Part shown: positions 59,542-64,000 of the stretch, piece by piece
How the letters are laid out: every line of letters starts with the position of its first letter
Position numbering within the stretch: position 1 is the stretch's first letter
Assembly: GCF_004519515.1 (NCBI RefSeq)
Contig: NZ_CP038145.1
Coordinates: forward strand, 1,136,001-1,200,000
Direction of reading: 5' to 3'
Source of the DNA: Actinobacillus indolicus
Lineage (GTDB): Bacteria > Pseudomonadota > Gammaproteobacteria > Enterobacterales > Pasteurellaceae
DNA length: 64,000 bases
Translations under genes and position numbers: made by a program
The notes under the pieces: model-generated
Told to the model about the DNA's origin: nothing
Database searches by the model: none
What the model saw: the letters and a program-made list of their open reading frames with translations, nothing else

Positions 59542-59545
59542 TACA

Positions 59546-60235
59546 ATGGCTAAATTGACTAAAAAAATGAAAGCAATTAAAGCTGGTGTAGATTCTACAA
59601 AAGCTTATGAAATCAACGAAGCAATCGCAGTATTAAAACAATTCGCGACAGCTAAATTCGTTGAGAGCGTGGATGTTGCGGTAAACTTAGGTATTGACCC
59701 TCGTAAATCAGACCAAAACGTACGTGGTGCAACAGTATTACCACACGGTACAGGTCGTACAGCTCGCGTAGCAGTATTTACACAAGGTGCAAACGCAGAA
59801 GCAGCAAAAGCAGCGGGTGCAGACTTAGTGGGTATGGAAGATCTTGCAGAGCAAATCAAGAAAGGCGAAATGAACTTTGACGTTGTTATCGCTTCTCCAG
59901 ATGCAATGCGTGTTGTAGGTCAATTAGGTCAAGTATTAGGTCCACGTGGCTTAATGCCAAACCCGAAAGTGGGTACAGTAACACCAAACGTAGCAGAAGC
60001 AGTTAAAAATGCTAAATCTGGTCAGATCCGTTACCGTAACGACAAAAATGGTATTATCCATACTACAATCGGTAAAGCAGACTTCGCTCCAGAGCAATTA
60101 AAAGAGAACCTTCAAGCGTTATTAGCGGCATTAGTGAAAGCGAAACCGACAACAGCAAAAGGTATCTTTATCAAGAAAGTAAGCATCTCTACGACAATGG
60201 GTGCTGGTGTAGCGGTTGATCAAGCTTCACTCTAA
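59546..60235 (+). CDS. rplA: 50S ribosomal protein L1
   Basis: L1 forms the mobile stalk at the ribosomal E site and represses its own operon by binding the leader mRNA. The 229-residue protein has the rRNA-binding segments DVAVNLGIDPRKSDQNVRGATVLPHGTGRTARVAVF (about 35-70) and VLGPRGLMPNPKVGTVTPNVAEAVKNAKSGQIRYRNDKNGIIHTTIGK. It follows rplK by four bases. A terminator at 60262-60294 then separates it from rplJ-rplL. Confidence 0.98.
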   Translation: MAKLTKKMKAIKAGVDSTKAYEINEAIAVLKQFATAKFVESVDVAVNLGIDPRKSDQNVRGATVLPHGTGRTARVAVFTQGANAEAAKAAGADLVGMEDLAEQIKKGEMNFDVVIASPDAMRVVGQLGQVLGPRGLMPNPKVGTVTPNVAEAVKNAKSGQIRYRNDKNGIIHTTIGKADFAPEQLKENLQALLAALVKAKPTTAKGIFIKKVSISTTMGAGVAVDQASL

Positions 60236-60257
60236 TTTGTTGATAAATTAGACTTTA

Positions 60258-60296
60258 CAAGACCGTAGGTTATCCCTATAATCTACGGCTCTTTTT
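60258..60296 (+). terminator. Terminator between rplA and rplJ
   Basis: ACCGTAGGTTAT pairs with ATAATCTACGGCT (one G-A style mismatch) around CCCT, and CTCTTTTT follows. It lies 22 bases after the rplA stop and resembles the CCGTAGG-type elements in the rplJ leader just downstream. Confidence 0.7.
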
Positions 60297-60343
60297 GGCT
60301 GAAAAGCCAATGGTGGTGCTGAGCCTTATCTCAAGCCCCATCC

Positions 60344-60415
60344 AAGACCGTAGGTGAACCTGTGTGAACAGTTTCTTAATGAAAACAACCTACGTAGATG
60401 GTGAACAGACAGAAT
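60344..60415 (+). promoter_or_regulatory. Ribosomal protein L10 leader of rplJL
   Basis: AAGACCGTAGGTG (60344-60356) and CCTACGTAGATGGTGAACAGA (about 60389-60409) match the conserved parts of the rplJ leader in E. coli (AAGACCGCAGG and CCTGCGTAGACGGTGACAGA). This is the RNA to which L10-L7/L12 binds to repress translation. The 291-base gap to rplJ also holds an uptake-signal half (60455) and no other gene. Confidence 0.7.
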
Positions 60416-60526
60416 TATCTGCTTCTGTACACCTTAGCCTCAAAAACGTCGCTCAAGCGGTTACTTTTTTGAGATTTTTTGTAAATTCCACAGTATTTGT
60501 GTGGAGTGTATCAGGAGCTAAAACCA

Positions 60527-61018
60527 ATGGCATTAAATCTTCAAGACAAACAAGCAATTGTTGCTGAAGTAAACGAAGCTGCCAAAGGTGCCCTTTCTGC
60601 TGTTGTTGCGGATTCTCGTGGCGTAACAGTAGAGAAAATGACTGAGTTACGTAAAGCGGCTCGTGAAGCAGGCGTTTCAATGCGTGTTGTTCGTAATACT
60701 TTATTACGTCGTGCGGTTGAAGGTACTGAATTCGAGTGCTTAAAAGATACGTTTACTGGTCCAACTCTTATTGCATTCTCTAACGAACACCCAGGTGCAG
60801 CAGCACGTTTGTTCAAAGATTTTGCAAAAGCAAACAAAGAGTTTGAAGTTAAAGGTGCAGCCTTTGAAGGTAAAATCCAAGATGTTGAATTCTTGGCAAC
60901 ATTACCAACTTACGAAGAAGCAATTGCACGTTTAATGGGCACAATGAAAGAAGCTGCGGCAGGCAAACTTGTTCGCACTCTTGCGGCATTACGCGACAAA
61001 TTACAAGAAGCGGCATAA
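60527..61018 (+). CDS. rplJ: 50S ribosomal protein L10
   Basis: The start at 60527 (MALNLQDKQAIVAEVNEAAKGALSAVVADSRGVTVEKM) has AGGAGC just upstream; the open frame extends 10 codons further with a GTG. L10 forms the base of the ribosomal stalk and carries L7/L12 dimers. The 163-residue protein has the conserved LRKAAREAGVSMRVVRNTLLRRAVEGTEFE (about 39-68). It ends with an alanine-rich tail (EAAAGKLVRTLAALRDKLQEAA) that binds L7/L12. It is co-transcribed with rplL 57 bases downstream. Confidence 0.97.
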   Translation: MALNLQDKQAIVAEVNEAAKGALSAVVADSRGVTVEKMTELRKAAREAGVSMRVVRNTLLRRAVEGTEFECLKDTFTGPTLIAFSNEHPGAAARLFKDFAKANKEFEVKGAAFEGKIQDVEFLATLPTYEEAIARLMGTMKEAAAGKLVRTLAALRDKLQEAA

Positions 61019-61075
61019 TTTTTACTCGCCGTATTCTCAACTCGTTTAACTTATTTACTTTAGGAATTGATTGTT

Positions 61076-61444
61076 ATGTCATTAACTAACGAACAAATCA
61101 TTGAAGCGATTGCTTCTAAATCAGTATCAGAAATCGTTGAATTAATCTCTGCGATGGAAGAAAAATTTGGTGTATCAGCAGCAGCGGCAGCAGTAGCAGT
61201 AGCAGCAGGCCCAGCAGAAGCAGCTGAAGAGAAAACTGAATTCGATGTTATCCTTGCAGACGCAGGTGCTAACAAAGTAGCGGTAATCAAAGCAGTACGT
61301 GGTGCAACAGGCTTAGGCTTAAAAGAAGCTAAAGACTTAGTTGAATCTGCTCCAGCAGCATTAAAAGAAGGCATCTCTAAAGGTGAAGCTGAAGCACTTA
61401 AGAAAGAATTAGAAGAAGCTGGCGCGAAAGTAGAAATCAAATAA
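61076..61444 (+). CDS. rplL: 50S ribosomal protein L7/L12
   Basis: The start at 61076 (MSLTNEQIIEAIASKSVSEIVELISAMEEKFG) matches the family N-terminus. The frame runs three codons further back. L7/L12 dimers form the flexible stalk that recruits translation factors. The 122-residue protein has the alanine-rich hinge (SAAAAAVAVAAGPAEAAEEKTEFDVILADAG, about 36-66) and the C-terminal domain LKEAKDLVESAPAALKEGISKGEAEALKKELEEAGAKVEIK. In most Gammaproteobacteria rpoB follows directly; here 1.9 kb of accessory DNA intervenes. A strong terminator at 61483 follows. Confidence 0.98.
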   Translation: MSLTNEQIIEAIASKSVSEIVELISAMEEKFGVSAAAAAVAVAAGPAEAAEEKTEFDVILADAGANKVAVIKAVRGATGLGLKEAKDLVESAPAALKEGISKGEAEALKKELEEAGAKVEIK

Positions 61445-61482
61445 TTTTTGATTTAACTTTTCCCGAACTTCAAGTTCAACAG

Positions 61483-61509
61483 AACCCCGATGGAAACATC
61501 GGGGTTTTT
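61483..61509 (+). terminator. Terminator after rplL
   Basis: AACCCCGATG pairs with CATCGGGGTT around GAAA and is followed by TTTG. It is a strong intrinsic terminator that separates rplJL from the accessory genes and rpoB. Confidence 0.88.
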
Positions 61510-61542
61510 GTTTATTGCGTCTTTTTTATTCTTATTTTATTA

Positions 61543-61565
61543 TGTATATATGATTTGTATATATG
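61543..61565 (+). promoter_or_regulatory. Direct repeat upstream of vapB, probable operator
   Basis: TGTATATATG occurs at 61543-61552 and again at 61556-61565, 13 bases apart, ending eight bases before the vapB start and next to its ribosome-binding site. VapBC complexes commonly bind repeats at their own promoters; this is a candidate operator. Confidence 0.45.
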
Positions 61566-61573
61566 GAGAGCCT

Positions 61574-61822
61574 ATGTCAGTAACAACCGCAAAATTATTT
61601 TGGTCAGGTCATTCTCAGGCGATTCGATTACCTAAACTTTTCCGATTTGAAGGTAGCGAAGTACGTATTGAAAAACAAGGGAATCGTTTGATCATTGAGC
61701 CTATCGTGGATAATTGGGATTTTTTAGATGACCTTTCTCCTGTGGATAATGCTTTTATTGAAGCAACTCATAATTTTCGCCAAGAACTTGCTCAAGAGAG
61801 AGATTGGAGCGAACTTGAATGA
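61574..61822 (+). CDS. vapB: VapB-type antitoxin (AbrB-like)
   Basis: The start at 61574 (MSVTTAKLFWSGHSQAIRLPKLFRFEGSEVRIEKQGNRLIIEPI) has GGAGAG upstream; the open frame extends 28 codons further. The 82-residue protein has the VapB/AbrB swapped-hairpin DNA-binding pattern (KLFWSGHSQAIRLPKLFRFEGSEVRI). The C-terminal part (WDFLDDLSPVDNAFIEATHNFRQELAQERDWSELE) is the toxin-binding tail. It overlaps vapC by four bases (ATGA). The closest familiar pair is vapB-1/vapC-1 of Haemophilus. It lies in the 1.9 kb between rplL and rpoB. Confidence 0.85.
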   Translation: MSVTTAKLFWSGHSQAIRLPKLFRFEGSEVRIEKQGNRLIIEPIVDNWDFLDDLSPVDNAFIEATHNFRQELAQERDWSELE

Positions 61823-62226
61823 AATTTTTGCTTGATACTAATGCCGTGATTACTATTTTAAACAAAAACCAGACTTTTATTTCAAAGTTGAAGCAATATC
61901 GTCCATCAGATTTTGGTTTACCTGCAATTGTGCTTTTTGAACTGTATTATGGGGCAGAGAAAAGTCAGCGTAAGGCAGAAAACTTAGCGAATATAGCCCG
62001 TTTACCTTTTGAAGTTCTTCCGTTTTCAGCAGATGATGCTCGCCTAGCAGGTAAATTCAGGGCAGAGCTTGCTAAAGCTGGTAAATCAATTGGGGCTTAT
62101 AATGTGCAAATTGCAGCCCAAGCTTGTAGCAGAAATTTAACGTTGATTACACATAATACAAAAGAATTTATCAGAATTGATGAGTTAAAATTAGAAGATT
62201 GGCAAGATGAATTTTCATCGTTTTAA
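61819..62226 (+). CDS. vapC: VapC-type PIN-domain toxin with Asp-to-Asn change
   Basis: The 135-residue protein has the PIN-domain start MKFLLDTNAVITIL (Asp6), a second acidic residue in VLFELYYGAEKS (Glu41) and the late motif THNTKEFIRI. At the third acidic position, where VapC proteins normally have Asp (as in IGGNDLWIA of H. influenzae VapC-1), this protein has Asn95 (IGAYNVQIAAQA, codon AAT at 62101-62103). PIN nucleases use these acids to hold metal ions, so this toxin may be weakened or inactive. The reading frame and the overlap with vapB are otherwise intact. Family members cut initiator tRNA or rRNA. Confidence 0.87.
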   Translation: MKFLLDTNAVITILNKNQTFISKLKQYRPSDFGLPAIVLFELYYGAEKSQRKAENLANIARLPFEVLPFSADDARLAGKFRAELAKAGKSIGAYNVQIAAQACSRNLTLITHNTKEFIRIDELKLEDWQDEFSSF

Positions 62227-62277
62227 TTGGGCTAACTACTTTGTATGTATGGTACTGAAAAATATCCTCTTTCTTTG

Positions 62278-62538
62278 CTATTTCTGAATTAAATCATCTA
62301 CTGAGTAATCATTTTTCAGTAGGTCAATTAGGCTGATGCCTAATGCATCGGCAATTTTTCCCATCGCATCAATCGAAATCGCTCTCTTTCCTCTTTCTAC
62401 ATCACTAATATAAGCTCGACTAAGTTCTGCATCAAAAGCAAGAGCTTCTTGAGAAATATCCTTTAATCTACGAATTTTTCTAAGATTATTCGCAAAAGTA
62501 TATCTAATAGGGTGGCTAGTAAGATGTTCATTTTTCAT
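62278..62538 (-). CDS. XRE-family helix-turn-helix regulator
   Basis: The 86-residue protein is essentially one helix-turn-helix domain: NNLRKIRRLKDISQEALAFDAELSRAYISDVERGKRAISIDAMGKIADALGISLIDLL (about 17-73). This is the phage-repressor or restriction-controller type. It diverges from a small secreted protein gene, and the palindrome TAAACTATAGTTTA (62595-62608) between them is a likely operator. I infer a local repressor. It could also be the remnant of a restriction or plasmid-stability module. The ATG lies at 62538. Confidence 0.8.
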   Translation of the reverse strand: MKNEHLTSHPIRYTFANNLRKIRRLKDISQEALAFDAELSRAYISDVERGKRAISIDAMGKIADALGISLIDLLKNDYSVDDLIQK

Positions 62539-62594
62539 CTTTTTAGTATTGATTCTAGCACTATATTCATCAATCTACTTAAAGATATAAAATA

Positions 62595-62620
62595 TAAACT
62601 ATAGTTTACATAATTATAAT
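62595..62620 (+). promoter_or_regulatory. Palindromic operator over the promoter of the small secreted protein gene
   Basis: TAAACTATAGTTTA (62595-62608) is a perfect 14-base palindrome. TATAAT lies at 62615-62620, so the palindrome covers the -35 region of the rightward promoter. It is 57 bases from the start of the divergent XRE gene, fitting repression by that protein. Confidence 0.55.
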
Positions 62621-62725
62621 TTTAGATTAATATATGATCGCAAAAATTGATTTATAGATGAATTTTGCAAGGAGCGTATGCTCTTTTTAATAATATCGTT
62701 TAATTTCTCTAGGAGGATTCTTATA

Positions 62726-62926
62726 ATGAAACTCTCAATTACAAAGAAAACTGTATTAATAGTTGCAATGTTAAGTGCAGTTACAACAACATATGCTGCA
62801 ATGGGCTTTTTAATTAGAGAAGAAGTAAGTGGAACAAATAAAATTTGTTACTATGATGTACTAGGATCAACTCGTACTATCAATATTTCATCGTATTCTG
62901 TATGTCCAGTATCATATAATTTCTAA
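62726..62926 (+). CDS. Small secreted cysteine-containing protein
   Basis: The start at 62726 is chosen for AGGAGG nine bases upstream; the open frame extends 16 codons further. The 66-residue precursor has a signal peptide (MKLSITKKTVLIVAMLSAVTTTYAA, probable cut after TYA) and a mature part of about 42 residues, MGFLIREEVSGTNKICYYDVLGSTRTINISSYSVCPVSYNF. The two cysteines there could form one disulfide. I do not recognise the family. Rather than a bacteriocin with a double-glycine leader, it has an ordinary Sec signal. It has its own promoter, a possible operator and a strong terminator, so it is an independent unit. Confidence 0.7.
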   Translation: MKLSITKKTVLIVAMLSAVTTTYAAMGFLIREEVSGTNKICYYDVLGSTRTINISSYSVCPVSYNF

Positions 62927-62933
62927 TAGTTTT

Positions 62934-62962
62934 ATGGCATTCATTTGGAATGCCATTTTTTT
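62934..62962 (+). terminator. Terminator after the small secreted protein gene
   Basis: ATGGCATTC pairs perfectly with GAATGCCAT around ATTTG and is followed by TTTTTT. It ends the small gene's transcript before the rpoB promoter. Confidence 0.88.
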
Positions 62963-63002
62963 AAATAATTAAGTTTTCCAAAATTTACTAAGTTTCTTCT
63001 TA

Positions 63003-63031
63003 TTGCCAAAAAAACACCAAATTGCTATAAT
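63003..63031 (+). promoter_or_regulatory. rpoB promoter
   Basis: TTGCCA (63003-63008), a 17-base spacer and TATAAT (63026-63031) form a near-consensus promoter. It lies 338 bases upstream of rpoB, and no gene lies between. This gives rpoBC its own start of transcription independent of rplJL. Confidence 0.8.
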
Positions 63032-63055
63032 TTGCAGTCCGAATTTCGCATATAT

Positions 63056-63083
63056 GGCTAGATGAATTTTCGTCTGGCCTTTT
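63056..63083 (+). terminator. Hairpin in the rpoB leader, possible attenuator
   Basis: GGCTAGATGAA pairs with TTCGTCTGGCC (two G-U pairs in RNA), and TTTTA follows. It lies about 20 bases after the likely transcription start, so some transcripts would stop there. The rest of the leader (to 63368) holds one uptake signal (63176-63184) and no reading frame I can support. Confidence 0.6.
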
Positions 63084-63175
63084 ATGCTTGAATAATGTTA
63101 GCTGAATTTGCGTCGTTTTAATTCAGTTAACTAATTGATTTATAAGATGTTGTTATAGATTTATAGATCGACATA

Positions 63176-63184
63176 ACAAGCGGT
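63176..63184 (+). repeat. Uptake signal sequence in the rpoB leader
   Basis: ACAAGCGGT followed by CACTTTCTTGCAAAATTTTGCAAA matches the A. pleuropneumoniae-type uptake sequence and its AT-rich 3' half. Comparable single copies lie at 17993, 20394, 21872 and 29202. They mark DNA preferred for natural transformation. Confidence 0.75.
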
Positions 63185-63368
63185 CACTTTCTTGCAAAAT
63201 TTTGCAAAGACCGTTCCCCCCTGAGCTAACCTCTGCGGTAGTGATTTTTGACCCTTTGTGTGAACTCAGAAAACGACACCTCGTATCATTTTTTATAATG
63301 CCACTTCCTGCCGGTCTTTAGGCGGATTGTGAAAACTCAACCAAACAGAAAATCAGAGGCTATATTTA

Positions 63369-64000
63369 ATGGCATACTCATATTCCGAGAAAAAGCGTAT
63401 TCGTAAGAGCTTTGGCAAACGCTCACAAGTTCTGAACGTACCTTATCTATTAACAATTCAGCTCGATTCTTTTGATAAATTTATCCAAAGAGATCCTGAA
63501 GGACTTCAAGGTTTAGAAGCGGCATTCCGTTCAGTATTCCCGATTGTGAGCAGCAACGGTGCAACTGAATTACAATACGTTTCTTACGAATTAGGCGAAC
63601 CCGTATTTGATGTGCGTGAGTGCCAAATTCGTGGTACAACCTATGCAGCACCTTTACGTGTAAAACTTCGTCTTGTGACCTTTGACCGCGAAGCGGCAGC
63701 AGGCACAGTAAAAGACATCAAAGAGCAAAATGTCTATATGGGCGAAATCCCATTGATGACCGACAACGGTACTTTCGTAATCAACGGTACTGAGCGTGTT
63801 ATCGTTTCTCAGTTACACCGTAGTCCGGGCGTATTCTTCGATTCTGACAAAGGTAAAACCCACGCTTCAGGTAAAGTGCTTTATAACGCACGCATCATTC
63901 CTTACCGTGGTTCTTGGTTAGATTTCGAGTTCGATCCGAAAGACAACCTTTATGCACGTATCGACCGTCGTCGTAAATTACCGGCAACCATTATTCTGCG
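63369..64000 (+). CDS. rpoB: DNA-directed RNA polymerase subunit beta RpoB, N-terminal part (cut by window end)
   Basis: The frame starts MAYSYSEKKRIRKSFGKRSQVLNVPYLLTIQLDSFDKFIQ, the standard RpoB start, and runs open to the window edge, covering about 210 residues. It includes the N-terminal β1 lobe segments VFPIVSSNGATELQYVSYELGEPVFDVRECQIRGTTYAAPLRVKLRL and MGEIPLMTDNGTFVINGTERVIVSQLHRSPGVFFD. AGAGG precedes the ATG. It lies behind its own promoter and a 338-base leader, unlike the usual rplL-rpoB join. The resistance-determining regions are outside the window. Confidence 0.97.
   Translation, partial: MAYSYSEKKRIRKSFGKRSQVLNVPYLLTIQLDSFDKFIQRDPEGLQGLEAAFRSVFPIVSSNGATELQYVSYELGEPVFDVRECQIRGTTYAAPLRVKLRLVTFDREAAAGTVKDIKEQNVYMGEIPLMTDNGTFVINGTERVIVSQLHRSPGVFFDSDKGKTHASGKVLYNARIIPYRGSWLDFEFDPKDNLYARIDRRRKLPATIIL

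Noticed and set aside
61060..61440. A 126-residue open frame antisense to rplL, plus similar long frames antisense to rplJ, accA and ffh.
   Set aside because: They arise from the biased codon use of highly expressed genes on the other strand, are rich in Ser, Ala and Thr without domains, and have no ribosome-binding site.

Overview
This window is a piece of a Pasteurellaceae chromosome (Gammaproteobacteria, AT-rich). The main evidence is many copies of the ACAAGCGGT uptake signal of the Actinobacillus pleuropneumoniae type, often followed by TTTGCAAA tracts and often paired as terminators. The gene content agrees: a protein D-like GlpQ, OapA, a ComE1-type DNA-binding protein, a dmsABC operon with a TorD chaperone and NapF-like ferredoxin, and a competence-type toxin-antitoxin pair. 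A tna operon with a recognisable tnaC leader peptide suggests an indole-positive species. I cannot name the species from sequence alone.

Layout. 0-3.2 kb: end of glpT, then glpQ and glpK (glycerol phosphate and glycerol use). 3.3-8.5 kb: dmsABC, chaperone and ferredoxin, read leftward behind a probable FNR site. 8.6-11.7 kb: tnaC-tnaA-tnaB behind a perfect CRP site. 11.8-20.2 kb, a mixed region: a patatin-like protein, a toxin-antitoxin pair behind a CRP-S (competence) site, a periplasmic 5'-nucleotidase, mioC, a GNAT acetyltransferase, three tandem small lipoproteins with a divergent XRE regulator, and mesD-mesX (folate-independent methionine synthesis). 20.4-30.7 kb, mostly envelope and surface genes: ffh, a kpsC/kpsS capsule-initiation pair, waaC-waaF, an MliC-like lipoprotein, oapA, comE1 with a CRP-S site, and psd. 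30.8-37.7 kb: ccmGHI, tpx, plsC, ftsP, accA, tRNA-Thr and pdxY.

37.7-44.0 kb is the most distinctive accessory block. It holds a TauE/SafE anion exporter diverging, across a CRP site, from a YidK-type sodium/sugar symporter, a cytoplasmic Cys-type sulfatase (YidJ type), a Crp/Fnr-family regulator and an anaerobic sulfatase-maturating radical SAM enzyme. Together they look like a pathway that imports a sulfated sugar, desulfates it in the cytoplasm and may export the released anion. 44.0-54.2 kb, housekeeping: an MFS exporter, lspA-ispH-sdhE, glnB, mog, a GT2 glycosyltransferase, lpxH, a DUF1523 protein, tatD, epmA and trkH. 54.4-57.1 kb: alanine dehydrogenase and an NSS-family symporter behind a CRP site.

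57.1-64.0 kb: secE-nusG, rplK-rplA, rplJ-rplL and the start of rpoB. The usual rplL-rpoB continuity is interrupted by about 1.9 kb carrying vapBC (the VapC has an Asp-to-Asn change at a catalytic position), an XRE regulator and a small secreted cysteine-containing peptide. rpoB has its own near-consensus promoter. A family of GTAG-headed palindromes, single or as inverted pairs (REPIN-like), is scattered through the intergenic spaces with no transposase in view.
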